From Marinomonas gallaica (lineage in GTDB: Bacteria > Pseudomonadota > Gammaproteobacteria > Pseudomonadales > Marinomonadaceae), in contig NZ_LTAX01000006.1 in assembly GCF_001639745.1 (NCBI RefSeq), forward strand, positions 120,371-184,370: 64,000 nt of DNA, in the 5' to 3' direction. Below are positions 9,767-20,086 of the stretch, piece after piece (position 1 is the stretch's first letter; every line of letters starts with the position of its first letter). Below the pieces are notes generated by a model. It was not told where the DNA came from, searched no databases, and worked only from the letters and a program-made list of their open reading frames with translations. The translations under genes were made by a program, and so were the position numbers.

Positions 9767-9797
9767 CGCTCCGTGTCGTTGAAAGTTAAACGGAGCG
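9767..9797. promoter_or_regulatory. Stem-loop in metG leader / metG-apbC divergent region
   Basis: CGCTCCGT (9767-9774) and ACGGAGCG (9790-9797) are perfect 8-bp arms around a 15-nt loop, 44 bp upstream of the metG start on the minus strand. No T-tract follows in the metG direction. It could be a leader structure or an operator; it does not match a riboswitch I recognise. Confidence 0.4.
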
Positions 9798-9951
9798 AAT
9801 TGTATGTACTAATATAAGCGCGACATTATAAGTGGACGTGCTTAACGTGCAAGCATCAGGCTTGCTTTTCCGCATTTTGCCCCCACAATCGGCTTCATAG
9901 AAAGAACATATGAATAAGTAGACGCTTAAAAGTCTATTCCTAGGAGAAAAC

Positions 9952-11013
9952 ATGTCTGTATCACCTCAGGTGTTAGCGCAACTGTCAGCGTTAGTCGACC
10001 TTAACACGAACAAGCCTTATGGCGATGTTTGGCAAGTGGAAGAAAATGCATCCGGTTTGGCGGTTATTGCTACGTTACCTTACCCTGCACAAACGGAACG
10101 CGATGCGTTGCAGCAGCGTATTGAAGAGGCGTTGGAGCAAAGTGTGACCTTGGTGCTTCAGCAAGATGTAAAAGCTGCGTCTACGCAAGGCGCTGCCGCG
10201 AGCATGAAAGGTGTTAAGAACATTATTGCCGTTGCGTCAGGAAAAGGGGGGGTTGGTAAATCAACGACCACGGTAAACCTAGCATTGGCGATGGCCCGTG
10301 AAGGCGCAAAAGTCGGAATTTTAGATGCGGACATTTACGGCCCGAGTCAAGGCCTGTTGTTAGGCTTTGCGGGTGATACCCGTCCAGGTGTGCGCGATGA
10401 AAAGTTTTTTGTACCGCCCATGGCGCATGGCCTTCAAGTCATGTCGATGGCGTTTCTGACGACCAGCGAAACACCCATGGCATGGCGTGGTCCTATGGCA
10501 ACGGGCGCGTTGATGCAAATTCTAACGCAAACTGAGTGGGACAATTTAGACTACTTGTTCGTGGATATGCCACCGGGTACGGGTGATATTCAGCTAACGC
10601 TGTCGCAAAAAGTGCCTGTTGCTGGCTCTGTTGTGGTGACGACACCGCAGGATATTGCTTTGCTGGATGCTCGTCGTGGTATCGAGATGTTTAACAAGGT
10701 GAATATCCCTGTACTGGGTGTTGTTGAAAATATGTCGACACACATTTGTTCAAACTGTGGCCATGCAGAAGCAATTTTTGGCGAAGAAGGTGGTAAAGCG
10801 TTGGCGGCAGAATACGGCGTAGAAGAGCTGGGGAAATTGCCGCTAAGCTTGTCGATTCGCAAGCTGGCTGATGCCGGTAAGCCTACAGTGTTGAGTGAGC
10901 CTGATTCTGATACTGCGATGATTTATCAGTCGATTGCGCGCAAGGTTGGTGCTACTCTTGCGGCCCGTTCTGAACAGTTCTCAATGCCGACAATTGGCAT
11001 GAGTGATGATTGA
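9952..11013 (+). CDS. apbC: Iron-sulfur cluster carrier protein ApbC/Mrp
   Basis: A 353-residue P-loop ATPase of the Mrp/NBP35 family that binds and transfers [4Fe-4S] clusters. A short N-terminal MIP18-like domain (about residues 5-75) is followed by the deviant Walker A SGKGGVGKST at 96-105, and by the CSNC pair near residue 265 that holds the bridging cluster. AGGAG lies just upstream of the ATG. It is divergent from metG and followed at 8 bp by dcd, with which it is probably co-transcribed. Confidence 0.96.
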   Translation: MSVSPQVLAQLSALVDLNTNKPYGDVWQVEENASGLAVIATLPYPAQTERDALQQRIEEALEQSVTLVLQQDVKAASTQGAAASMKGVKNIIAVASGKGGVGKSTTTVNLALAMAREGAKVGILDADIYGPSQGLLLGFAGDTRPGVRDEKFFVPPMAHGLQVMSMAFLTTSETPMAWRGPMATGALMQILTQTEWDNLDYLFVDMPPGTGDIQLTLSQKVPVAGSVVVTTPQDIALLDARRGIEMFNKVNIPVLGVVENMSTHICSNCGHAEAIFGEEGGKALAAEYGVEELGKLPLSLSIRKLADAGKPTVLSEPDSDTAMIYQSIARKVGATLAARSEQFSMPTIGMSDD

Positions 11014-11021
11014 GGTAAACC

Positions 11022-11606
11022 ATGCGATTGTGTGACCGTGACATTATCCAAGCACTAGACGATGGTGTCATTTCCATTGAGCCCCGCCCTGATAACAGTG
11101 TTATTAGTGGTGTATCTTGTGATTTGCGCCTAGGAAACTCATTTCGAGTATTTCAAGGGCATCCTGCGCCTTTCTTAGATCTAAGTGGCCCAAAAGCAGA
11201 TTTAAATGCCGCGATTGAGTCGGTAATGAGTGAAGAAATTATTGTCGATGCAGACAAACCTTTCTTTATTCATCCTGGTGAGTTGGCGTTGGGAGTGACA
11301 ATGGAATCGGTCACTTTACCTGATCACTTAGTAGGTTGGTTAGATGGCCGTTCTTCTTTGGCGCGATTAGGGCTAATGGTTCATGTTACTGCGCACCGGA
11401 TTGATCCAGGCTGGAGTGGTGGTATCGTTCTAGAATTCCTCAATGGTGGTAAATTACCTATTGCGTTGCGACCTGGTATGACCATTGGTGCGATCAATTT
11501 TGAAACCATGTCTGGCCCAGCAGATCGTCCCTACAATAAACGTGATAATGCTAAGTACCGTGGGCAAAACTCTGCTGTTGGAAGCCGAATTAGTGGCGAT
11601 CAGTAA
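11022..11606 (+). CDS. dcd: dCTP deaminase
   Basis: The 194-residue product matches the length of the trimeric dCTP deaminase that makes dUTP for thymidylate synthesis. The family motifs are visible: [13 protein letters not shown] near residue 30, [11 protein letters not shown] near residue 110, and [17 protein letters not shown] near residue 126, which includes the catalytic glutamate. A strong intrinsic terminator 45 bp downstream closes the apbC-dcd unit. Confidence 0.97.
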   Translation: MRLCDRDIIQALDDGVISIEPRPDNSVISGVSCDLRLGNSFRVFQGHPAPFLDLSGPKADLNAAIESVMSEEIIVDADKPFFIHPGELALGVTMESVTLPDHLVGWLDGRSSLARLGLMVHVTAHRIDPGWSGGIVLEFLNGGKLPIALRPGMTIGAINFETMSGPADRPYNKRDNAKYRGQNSAVGSRISGDQ

Positions 11607-11650
11607 GAGTTTTAGCTAGTCTATCGGGACGAAAGTGGTTAAAAAAGATA

Positions 11651-11700
11651 CAGATGTCGTAAATGCGCAGCTTAACGGCGGTATTCGGCATCTGTTTTTT
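11651..11700 (+). terminator. Intrinsic terminator after dcd
   Basis: CAGATGTCG and CGGCATCTG form a 9-bp stem with one G-U pair around an intervening loop, followed directly by TTTTTT. Confidence 0.8.
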
Positions 11701-11768
11701 CGGTCATAGGGCTACTTTCTCTGGTGCAATTCATAGAATAATAACCACATTCAGTTAAGGAGTACTTT

Positions 11769-12965
11769 ATGTCTCAACCGTCTAACCGTGGCGTCGTATA
11801 CAAAGGCCCAGGCAAAGTCGCTGTAGAGTCTATCCCTTTCCCAGAGCTAGCGCTTGGTGATCGTAAATGTAACCACGGTGTTATCCTGAAAGTTCTTACA
11901 ACTAACATTTGTGGTAGTGACCAGCACATGGTTCGTGGTCGTACTACTGCTCAAGAAGGTTTGGTTCTTGGCCACGAAATCACGGGTATTGTCCTTGAAA
12001 AAGGTGGCGATGTTGAATTCCTAAACGTAGGTGACATCGTATCTGTACCATTTAACATCGCTTGTGGTCGTTGCCGCAACTGTAAAGCTGGCATGACTGG
12101 TATCTGTCTTAATGTAAACGGCGACCGCGCTGGTGCTGCTTACGGTTACGTAGATATGGGCGGCTGGGTCGGCGGTCAGTCTGACTACGTAATGGTTCCT
12201 TACGCAGACTTCAACCTATTGAAATTCCCTGATGCTGACCAAGCAAAAGAGAAGATCCAAGACCTTACACTATTGTCTGATATCTTCCCTACTGGTTTCC
12301 ACGGCTGTGTAACAGCAGGTGTTGGCCCAGGTTCTACTGTATACATCGCAGGTGCAGGCCCAGTAGGTCTAGCAGCAGCGGTTTCTGCTCAGCTTCTAGG
12401 TGCAGCGTGTGTCATCGTTGGTGACATGATCGAAGATCGTCTAGCTCAAGCACGTAGCTTTGGTTGTGAAACAATCGACCTACGTGAAGAAGGCGACATG
12501 GAAGACAAACTAGAAGTCATTCTAGGTGAGCGTGAAGTGGATGCATTTGTTGACTGTGTAGGTTTTGAAGCACACGGTTGTGGCTGTAACGCTGGTAAAG
12601 AAGCACCAGCGACAGTACTTAACTCTGCAATGACAATCACTCGTGCGGGTGGCCAAATTGGTATCCCTGGTCTTTACGTGACTGATGATCCAGGTGCAGA
12701 AGACGAAGAAGCGAAAGTAGGTGCACTAAGCATGCGCTTCGGTTTGGGTTGGGCTAAGTCTCACTCTCTTCACACTGGTCAGTGTCCAGTAATGAAGTAC
12801 CACCGTGCCCTAATGCAAGCGATTCTTTTCGATAAAGTTAAGATTGCTGACGCTGTAAACGTACAAATGATCTCTCTTGATCAAGCTCCTCAAGGTTACG
12901 CTGACTTTGATGGCGGCGCTGCGAAGAAATTCGTTATGGACCCACATGGTGAGTTCGTAGCGTAA
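11769..12965 (+). CDS. fdhA: Glutathione-independent formaldehyde dehydrogenase (zinc/NAD)
   Basis: The 398-residue zinc alcohol-dehydrogenase-family protein matches the Pseudomonas putida-type formaldehyde dismutase/dehydrogenase in length and layout, and oxidises formaldehyde to formate with tightly held NAD. Visible sites are the catalytic zinc ligands in TNICGSDQH and LGHEITG, the four structural-zinc cysteines in CGRCRNCKAGMTGIC (about residues 98-112), and the nucleotide-binding GAGPVGLAAA near residue 196. Codon choice is biased toward GGT, CGT, GTT and CTA, smoother than in neighbouring genes, which suggests strong expression. It stands alone between two intrinsic terminators. A class III (glutathione-dependent) dehydrogenase is less likely because of the extra inserted loops and the length. 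Confidence 0.93.
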   Translation: MSQPSNRGVVYKGPGKVAVESIPFPELALGDRKCNHGVILKVLTTNICGSDQHMVRGRTTAQEGLVLGHEITGIVLEKGGDVEFLNVGDIVSVPFNIACGRCRNCKAGMTGICLNVNGDRAGAAYGYVDMGGWVGGQSDYVMVPYADFNLLKFPDADQAKEKIQDLTLLSDIFPTGFHGCVTAGVGPGSTVYIAGAGPVGLAAAVSAQLLGAACVIVGDMIEDRLAQARSFGCETIDLREEGDMEDKLEVILGEREVDAFVDCVGFEAHGCGCNAGKEAPATVLNSAMTITRAGGQIGIPGLYVTDDPGAEDEEAKVGALSMRFGLGWAKSHSLHTGQCPVMKYHRALMQAILFDKVKIADAVNVQMISLDQAPQGYADFDGGAAKKFVMDPHGEFVA

Positions 12966-12984
12966 TAGTTCGCTTCGTAATCTC

Positions 12985-13013
12985 AAAAAGCCACGCATAT
13001 GCGTGGCTTTTTT
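12985..13013. terminator. Intrinsic terminator after fdhA
   Basis: AAAGCCACGCAT and ATGCGTGGCTTT form a perfect stem with essentially no loop beyond the central bases, followed by a T-run on the plus strand and preceded by an A-run, so it can also work on the minus strand. Confidence 0.9.
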
Positions 13014-13106
13014 GTTTCTAGTGCCGCAAAATTTTTGTACTTTGTATTAAACTGAATACAGCCATCTTAGTGTTATAACTGCTTAATTAGCCATAGGTAA
13101 CGCATT

Positions 13107-13436
13107 ATGAATATTGTAATGGGCTTTAACGCAACTCACAGTGATGAAATGATTGAACTGTCGGAATTAGAAGCGATTGAGGAAGACGTTCTGCTTGAGT
13201 TTGGTACGCCTTGGTGTGGTCACTGTAAACGTGCTCAAAAGGTTCTAGAGCCAGTTATGAATGACTTTACAGATGTTGCCCATGTCAAAGTGTTAGATGG
13301 CAAAGGTAAGCGCTTAGGGCGTCAGTTTCAGGTGAAGCTATGGCCAACTCTTATTTTAGTTCGCAGAGGTAAAGAAGTGGCTCGCGTTATACGTCCTGAG
13401 ACAGAGAGAGAGCTGCGTCAGTTATTAATTGATTAG
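13107..13436 (+). CDS. Thioredoxin family protein
   Basis: A 109-residue single thioredoxin fold with the active site WCGHC in place of the usual WCGPC (near residue 36). The conserved cis-proline follows KLWPT. There is no signal peptide, so it is cytoplasmic. The Gly-His dipeptide is more typical of protein disulfide isomerase-type redox centres and implies a less reducing potential than thioredoxin 1. It is followed 17 bp later by a small membrane protein gene; the two may share a transcript. Confidence 0.88.
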   Translation: MNIVMGFNATHSDEMIELSELEAIEEDVLLEFGTPWCGHCKRAQKVLEPVMNDFTDVAHVKVLDGKGKRLGRQFQVKLWPTLILVRRGKEVARVIRPETERELRQLLID

Positions 13437-13453
13437 TTTGGCAAAGGCACATT

Positions 13454-13906
13454 ATGAAACAGTATAAATATACCGTATTAGGAGCAATCCTTGCGGGTGT
13501 CGTTTTTTTACTCACCGTTCTGTTAGACGTGGAATTATTTGAAAAATTGATCTTTTGGCTTAATGAGTTAGAGCACCTTGAAATAGATGAGCTGATCATT
13601 CCTGCATTGATTTTCATGGTGTTTTTCGTCATTGACTTGGTTCGTCGTAGTAAAACGAATCAGTTAAACAGCGAAAAATTAAAAATCTATCGTGCGATGG
13701 TAGCGTCTACGCATCACGTTTTAAATAATCTTTTGAATCAAATGCTGTTTGTTAAAATGAAGGCAGAAGACACGCCAGGTTTTGATCCAAAGGTTCTGAA
13801 AATATACGATACCATTGTCGATGATGCGAAAAGTCAGATTGAAGCACTTAGCAACGTCACCGAAGTAAATGAAGACAACATTACAGACTCTGTTCGTCCC
13901 AAATAA
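13454..13906 (+). CDS. Hypothetical small inner-membrane protein with cytoplasmic helical tail
   Basis: The 150-residue product has two hydrophobic helices (about residues 7-27 and 49-66) joined by a short acidic loop, then a helical cytoplasmic tail of about 80 residues with a HHVLNNLLNQM segment near residue 92. That segment weakly recalls the dimerisation helix of histidine kinases, but no kinase or ATP-binding domain follows. AAGG lies upstream of the ATG. I do not recognise the family. The tandem thioredoxin gene is the only functional clue. Confidence 0.75.
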   Translation: MKQYKYTVLGAILAGVVFLLTVLLDVELFEKLIFWLNELEHLEIDELIIPALIFMVFFVIDLVRRSKTNQLNSEKLKIYRAMVASTHHVLNNLLNQMLFVKMKAEDTPGFDPKVLKIYDTIVDDAKSQIEALSNVTEVNEDNITDSVRPK

Positions 13907-13958
13907 CCTCTTTCGAGATGCCCCGTTCCATTTTCTTACTACAGTTTAAGGTTTTACT

Positions 13959-14984
<1,026 letters not shown>

Positions 14985-15159
14985 GACGTTTTTAAGGCTT
15001 TATTTTTCTGGCACGTGGCATGGCATAGAATGTCACTGGCGCGTTTTTGTTATTTAACTTGCTTTGATATGTTATTGAGAGAAGAACGCTTTTCGACAAC
15101 GCTTAAGGGCATGTTGTTAAACAATCTTTTTTTATAAAAATAATATTGAGGTGAGTACC

Positions 15160-16959
15160 ATGCCTGACTACAAAGCGCCATTGCGTGATCTGAAATTTAT
15201 CACTGACGAAGTATTGGGGATTCATCAGCATTACGCCGCGCTAGCGGGTGCAGAGGAAGCAACACCTGATATGGTCAATGCCATTATCGAAGAAGGGGCG
15301 AAGTTCTCAGAGCGCGTGCTAGCCCCTCTGAACCAAATTGGTGATCAACAAGGATGCCGATTTGAGAATGGCGAAGTAACCACTCCAGATGGATTTAAAG
15401 AGGCGTATCAGCAATACGTAGAAAGCGGCTGGCCATCACTCTCTCATGATGTTGAAGTTGGCGGTCAAGGATTGCCTGAGTCGCTGGGCATGATGGTGTC
15501 AGAGTTTGTCTCAACGGCTAACTGGGCATGGAGCATGTATCCTGGGTTAAGTCATGGCGCCATGAACACGCTTGAGCAGCACGGTACCGAAGAGCAAAAA
15601 CAAGCCTACCTAACGAAACTGGTTACCGGTGAGTGGACCGGCACTATGTGTTTGACCGAGCCGCATTGTGGTACAGATCTGGGCATGCTTAAAACCAAAG
15701 CAATGCCAAACGACGATGGCAGTTACAGCCTGTCTGGCACGAAGATCTTCATCTCAGCTGGTGAGCATGATATGGCAGGCAATATCATCCATATCGTACT
15801 AGCTCGTCTACCAGACGCTCCAGCAGGTACCAAAGGCATTTCGTTATTCATCGTTCCAAAGTTTAATGTGACTGATGCTGGTGAAATCGGCACGCGTAAT
15901 ACCGTCAGCTGTGGTTCCATCGAACATAAGATGGGGATCCATGGCAATGCGACCTGTGTAATGAACTTCGATGATGCTAAAGGTTTCTTGATTGGCCCGC
16001 CTCATAAAGGTCTTAACTGTATGTTTACCTTTATGAACACCGCTCGCTTAGGCACAGCACTGCAAGGTTTAGCGCATGCGGAATGGGCTTACCAAAACTC
16101 TTTAGCGTACGCTAAAGATCGTTTGCAAATGCGTTCCTTAACAGGGCCTAAAGCGCCTGAAAAATCAGCTGACCCAATCATTGTTCACCCTGATGTTCGT
16201 CGAATGCTACTGACGCAAAAGGCGTTTTCTGAAGGCGGTCGTGCGTTAATTCATTACTGCTCAATGCTGGTCGATACCGTGAAGGCAGGGTCTCAGCAAG
16301 AAAAAGATCAAGCCGAGACGCAGTTGTCATTATTGACGCCAATAGCCAAAGCCTTTCTTACTGAAACCGGTTTTGAATCTGCTAACCACGGGTTACAAAT
16401 ATTTGGTGGGCATGGCTATATTGCCGACTGGGGCATGGAGCAAAACGTACGAGACTGTCGTATTGCAATGCTGTATGAAGGTACAACAGGTATTCAAGCA
16501 CTGGATTTACTCGGCCGTAAAGTTCTGATGACTCAGGGCGATACGCTTAAAGCGTTTACTAAAATTATTCATAAATTCTGTAAAGCGAATGACAGTGATA
16601 AGGGCATCAAGCATTTAGTAAAACCTCTGGCGGCTTTGAATAAAGAGTGGGGCGAGATAACACTGAAAGTGGGCATGAAAGCGATGAAAAATCGTGATGA
16701 GGTTGGTGCGGCGTCAGTCGATTATTGTATGTATTCAGGTTACGTTACTTTAGCGTATTTCTGGGCTCGTATGGCGAAGACAGCCCAAGATAAGCTTACG
16801 CAAGGGACAGATGAAGAAGCATTTTACAAAGCCAAGCTACAAACGGCTAATTTCTACTTTGAGCGTATTCTGCCACGCACCAAGGCACATGCTGAAATGA
16901 TATTGGCGGGTTCAAGTAGCTTGATGGCAATGGAAGAAGAGCAGTTCTTTTTACGTTAA
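15160..16959 (+). CDS. Acyl-CoA dehydrogenase, about 600-residue type with C-terminal extension
   Basis: The ATG at 15160 (MPDYKAPLRD) is preferred over a GTG three codons earlier because GAGGTG then sits at good spacing. The 599-residue flavoprotein has the N-terminal helical domain, the mid beta-domain with LTEPHCGTDLG near residue 165, the C-terminal flavin domain with the FGGHGY segment near residue 408, the LYEGTTGIQ segment near residue 440 that holds the catalytic base in this subgroup, and an extra C-terminal helical domain. It oxidises acyl-CoA to trans-2-enoyl-CoA, passing electrons to ETF. The same subgroup includes DmdC, which acts on methylmercaptopropionyl-CoA, so the substrate is uncertain. 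It leads a block with SCP2, CoA-ligase and hydratase genes. Confidence 0.92.
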   Translation: MPDYKAPLRDLKFITDEVLGIHQHYAALAGAEEATPDMVNAIIEEGAKFSERVLAPLNQIGDQQGCRFENGEVTTPDGFKEAYQQYVESGWPSLSHDVEVGGQGLPESLGMMVSEFVSTANWAWSMYPGLSHGAMNTLEQHGTEEQKQAYLTKLVTGEWTGTMCLTEPHCGTDLGMLKTKAMPNDDGSYSLSGTKIFISAGEHDMAGNIIHIVLARLPDAPAGTKGISLFIVPKFNVTDAGEIGTRNTVSCGSIEHKMGIHGNATCVMNFDDAKGFLIGPPHKGLNCMFTFMNTARLGTALQGLAHAEWAYQNSLAYAKDRLQMRSLTGPKAPEKSADPIIVHPDVRRMLLTQKAFSEGGRALIHYCSMLVDTVKAGSQQEKDQAETQLSLLTPIAKAFLTETGFESANHGLQIFGGHGYIADWGMEQNVRDCRIAMLYEGTTGIQALDLLGRKVLMTQGDTLKAFTKIIHKFCKANDSDKGIKHLVKPLAALNKEWGEITLKVGMKAMKNRDEVGAASVDYCMYSGYVTLAYFWARMAKTAQDKLTQGTDEEAFYKAKLQTANFYFERILPRTKAHAEMILAGSSSLMAMEEEQFFLR

Positions 16960-16986
16960 TAATGACCAAAAAGTAATAGGGAGACA

Positions 16987-17307
16987 ATGATGAGTAATGC
17001 AAAAGAGATCTTTGACACCATGTTAACGCGCTTTGATAGTGACGCCGCTTCTGGCTTAAATGCTATATTTCAGTTTGAATTAGATGATGCAGACCCGTAC
17101 TTTGTCACCATTGATGAAGGCTCAGCAGTCTATGAACAGGGTGAGCATGATGACGCGACGGTGACCTTGTCGATGGACACCGATACTTTAGACGAGGTTA
17201 TGTCTGGCGAATTTGATGGCATGCAGGCATTTATGCAGGGCAAAATCAGGGCAGATGGTGATATTATGCTTGCCACAAAATTGACTCAGATATTTCCTGT
17301 GCCGTAA
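16987..17307 (+). CDS. SCP2 sterol-carrier domain protein
   Basis: A 106-residue single-domain protein of the SCP2 fold, which binds lipids or acyl-CoAs in a hydrophobic tunnel. The family pattern of an acidic N-terminal half, ATVTLSMDTDTLDEVMSG and a C-terminal IRADGDIMLATKL segment (about residues 57-100) is clear. It lies 27 bp after the acyl-CoA dehydrogenase and 78 bp before fadD, consistent with a substrate-carrying role in fatty-acid turnover. GGGAGA precedes the ATG. Confidence 0.9.
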   Translation: MMSNAKEIFDTMLTRFDSDAASGLNAIFQFELDDADPYFVTIDEGSAVYEQGEHDDATVTLSMDTDTLDEVMSGEFDGMQAFMQGKIRADGDIMLATKLTQIFPVP

Positions 17308-17385
17308 TGAACTTTGCTCAGTAATGAGCATCCCAAAGTATATATATTTTACTTCTCCATATAACGACAATAACGGAGACGCTTT

Positions 17386-19071
17386 ATGCTGAACACCGAT
17401 GTAGACATGCCCCAAGATAAAGAACCCGGTAGTTATATTCCTGATCAGTTAAACCCAAAAGGGTTTAACTCGGTCGTTGATGTACTGTCTGAGGCTTGTG
17501 AACGCTTTAAAGATTTACCTGCTTTTACCAGTGTTGGTCGAACTCTTCACTATGATGAGCTGAAACAAAAAGTAGACGCTTTCACTACCTACTTACAGCG
17601 TCATACCGATCTAAAGCCGGGGGATCGCATCGCTGTACAGCTACCAAATGTTATTCAATTTCCAGTAGTAGTTTTTGGGGCAATGCAAGCAGGCTTGGTC
17701 GTTGTAAATACGAACCCACTGTATACTCCACATGAGCTGGAGCATCAGTTTAATGATGCGGGTGTAAAAGCCGTTGTCGTGTTCGCCAACATGGCTGCTA
17801 ACGTTGAGAAAATTTTACCCAAAACGGCGATTAAACACGTTATTGTGACTGAAATCGCGGACTTTCACAGTCCTATTAAACGTTTATTGATCAACTCAGT
17901 CGTTAAGTATGTGAAAAAGATGGTCCCCGCCTATTCGTTGTCTCAGGCAATAAGTCTGAATGATGCGTTAGCGTTAGGCGCAAAGTATCGTCCTGAAATT
18001 GCTGATTTGAAGCGAACGGATCTTGCCGTTTTGCAATACACCGGTGGTACAACTGGAGTCGCAAAGGGAGCCATGCTGACCCATGCAAATCTTATTGCAA
18101 ATATGCACCAGCTGAAAAATCGACTGGATTATTTGCTTAAAGAGGGGCAAGAAACCTTCATCGCGCCACTCCCTCTTTACCATATCTATGCATTCTTAAT
18201 TCATGCCATGACGTTAGTCGAATACGGCGCCCATTCGATTTTGATTCCTAATCCGAGGGATTTACCCGCGTTTGTGAAAGAGCTCAAGAACTGGCGCTTT
18301 ACCGGTTTTATTGGTTTAAATACTTTATTTTCTGGGTTATGTAATCGGGACGACTTTAAAGAGGTTGATTTTTCAGCGCTAAAACTAACGGCTTCTGGTG
18401 GTATGCCTCTCACTCATGCTGCGGCTGATCGCTGGAAAGAGGTGACTGGGTGTACGGTATCCGAAGGCTATGGATTGACGGAAACATCGCCAGTGGTTGC
18501 ATTTAACCCTATCGGCCGAGAACAGATCGGTACGATAGGCCTCGCCGTTGAATGTACCGACGTTAAGATTATCGACGATAATGGAGATAGAGTTCAGGGC
18601 GGAGAACCGGGCATGTTATGCGTAAAAGGCCCACAAGTAATGCGGGGCTATTGGTTACGCGAACAGGCGACCCAAGATGTGATGACACCAGATGGCTTTT
18701 TAATCACAGGCGATGTTGCTACACAACAGTCGGATGGTTATTTGACGATTGTTGATCGTGCCAAAGACTTAATCATCGTGTCAGGTTTTAACGTTTATCC
18801 AACAGAAGTAGAAGATGTGATCACGCAGCATCCTGATGTCTTAGAGGCAGCAGCGATTGGTGTTGACGATGAGAAAACGGGAGAAGCGGTAAAAGCATTT
18901 CTAGTGCTGAAAGACGGCGCTACATTGGATCAGGATGCTATGCACAGCTTCTGCAGGGAAAACTTAGCTGCTTATAAAGTGCCCAAGCAGTACGAAGTAC
19001 GTCAAGAGTTACCGAAAACCAATGTGGGTAAAATTCTGCGTCGCGCTTTGCGTAATCCCGAAGCAAATTAG
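17386..19071 (+). CDS. fadD: Long-chain fatty-acid--CoA ligase
   Basis: The 561-residue AMP-forming ligase activates fatty acids to acyl-CoA on import. The ATP/AMP signature YTGGTTGVAKGAMLTH lies near residues 217-232, the GYGLTETSP motif near residue 361, and the C-terminal catalytic lysine region KTNVGKILRRALR at the end. The close match of these motifs to E. coli FadD supports long-chain specificity. GGAG sits seven bases before the ATG. It is third in the row dehydrogenase-SCP2-ligase-hydratase. Confidence 0.94.
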   Translation: MLNTDVDMPQDKEPGSYIPDQLNPKGFNSVVDVLSEACERFKDLPAFTSVGRTLHYDELKQKVDAFTTYLQRHTDLKPGDRIAVQLPNVIQFPVVVFGAMQAGLVVVNTNPLYTPHELEHQFNDAGVKAVVVFANMAANVEKILPKTAIKHVIVTEIADFHSPIKRLLINSVVKYVKKMVPAYSLSQAISLNDALALGAKYRPEIADLKRTDLAVLQYTGGTTGVAKGAMLTHANLIANMHQLKNRLDYLLKEGQETFIAPLPLYHIYAFLIHAMTLVEYGAHSILIPNPRDLPAFVKELKNWRFTGFIGLNTLFSGLCNRDDFKEVDFSALKLTASGGMPLTHAAADRWKEVTGCTVSEGYGLTETSPVVAFNPIGREQIGTIGLAVECTDVKIIDDNGDRVQGGEPGMLCVKGPQVMRGYWLREQATQDVMTPDGFLITGDVATQQSDGYLTIVDRAKDLIIVSGFNVYPTEVEDVITQHPDVLEAAAIGVDDEKTGEAVKAFLVLKDGATLDQDAMHSFCRENLAAYKVPKQYEVRQELPKTNVGKILRRALRNPEAN

Positions 19072-19204
19072 TTGTGTGGCTGTTAGTAACGGCATTTTTT
19101 GGGCTAAACTCAATTTAAAACTATTAAGAAATCCGGTCACTGCTGCGAGTGTGTGCGGTGGTGATTAAACTTTGTCGGCAGCATCATAATAGATGGAGAT
19201 AGCA

Positions 19205-19954
19205 ATGTCGGATCATATCAGTGAGCAGGTTGAGCATGGCATCCAAATCCTGTCGTTAAATCGTCCAGAAAAGAAAAACGCCATTACTGTCGATATGTAT
19301 CAAGCCTTAAGTGATGCGCTTCATCGAGCGGAGTTGGATAACACCATTAAAGTGACCGTCATTACTGGTACAGGCCCGGATTTTTCTGCTGGTAATGATA
19401 TTCATGATTTTGTTGAAATTGCTCATGTTCCAGAGAAAATGGCCTCTATTATGTCATTTTTACAGACTTTAACCTCTTACAAAAAGCCCCTGATTGGTTG
19501 TGTGGAAGGTTGGGCTGTTGGTGTGGGAGCCACCATGATGTTGCATTGTGACATGGTATTTACTGCTCGGAATACCCAATTTGTGTTTCCGTTTGTTCAG
19601 CTGGGCTTAGTGCCTGAAGCCGCTTCAAGCTTTTTATTACCCCGTATTGTTGGCCATCAGAGAGCATTTGAAATGTTGATGTTCGGTGAACCGATCAATG
19701 CAGAAATGGCTTATCAATTGGGAATGGTCAATCACTTGTGTGAGCCCAAAGAAGCATTAAATCTAGCCATGAATTATGCTGAACGGTTAACCAAGTTACC
19801 AACCGAAGCAGTGATGTTGTCTAAAGATTTACTAAAGTGCCGCACAATAGATGATATCCAAATGGCACTCATGCGCGAAGGCCGCATTTTTAAGGATCGT
19901 TTACTGTCTGACGAAGCGCAGGTTCAGTTTAAGCGCTTCTTAAAAAAAGAGTGA
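19205..19954 (+). CDS. Enoyl-CoA hydratase/isomerase family protein
   Basis: The ATG at 19205 (MSDHISEQ) is chosen over one four codons upstream, since GGAG then lies seven bases before it; the product is 249 residues. Crotonase-fold landmarks are present: the oxyanion-hole ATVTG/AGNDIHDF region near residue 65, and VGVGATMMLHCDMVF near residue 105. The loop usually carrying the second catalytic glutamate reads LVPEAASS, so one acidic residue of the hydratase pair is retained and the other position is unclear. It may be an isomerase or hydratase. It ends the first fatty-acid block, before a strong terminator. Confidence 0.88.
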   Translation: MSDHISEQVEHGIQILSLNRPEKKNAITVDMYQALSDALHRAELDNTIKVTVITGTGPDFSAGNDIHDFVEIAHVPEKMASIMSFLQTLTSYKKPLIGCVEGWAVGVGATMMLHCDMVFTARNTQFVFPFVQLGLVPEAASSFLLPRIVGHQRAFEMLMFGEPINAEMAYQLGMVNHLCEPKEALNLAMNYAERLTKLPTEAVMLSKDLLKCRTIDDIQMALMREGRIFKDRLLSDEAQVQFKRFLKKE

Positions 19955-20051
19955 TGAAAACTGGCTGAATTACAAAACTTAACTATAGTTAAATAACAGT
20001 TTTGAGTGAAAAAGCTCTTAACATCCTACTGGTTTCGCCACCATAAATTTG

Positions 20052-20086
20052 CGCCCTAATCGATAATGTTTGATTAGGGCGTTTTT
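20052..20086 (+). terminator. Intrinsic terminator ending the first fatty-acid block
   Basis: CGCCCTAATC and GATTAGGGCG form a perfect 10-bp stem with a 10-nt loop followed by TTTTT. It separates the hydratase gene from fadBA. The remaining 200 bp of this 334-bp gap is A+T-rich and probably holds the fadB promoter; no clear GAAAC-N4-GTTTC (PsrA-type) operator was found. Confidence 0.9.
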
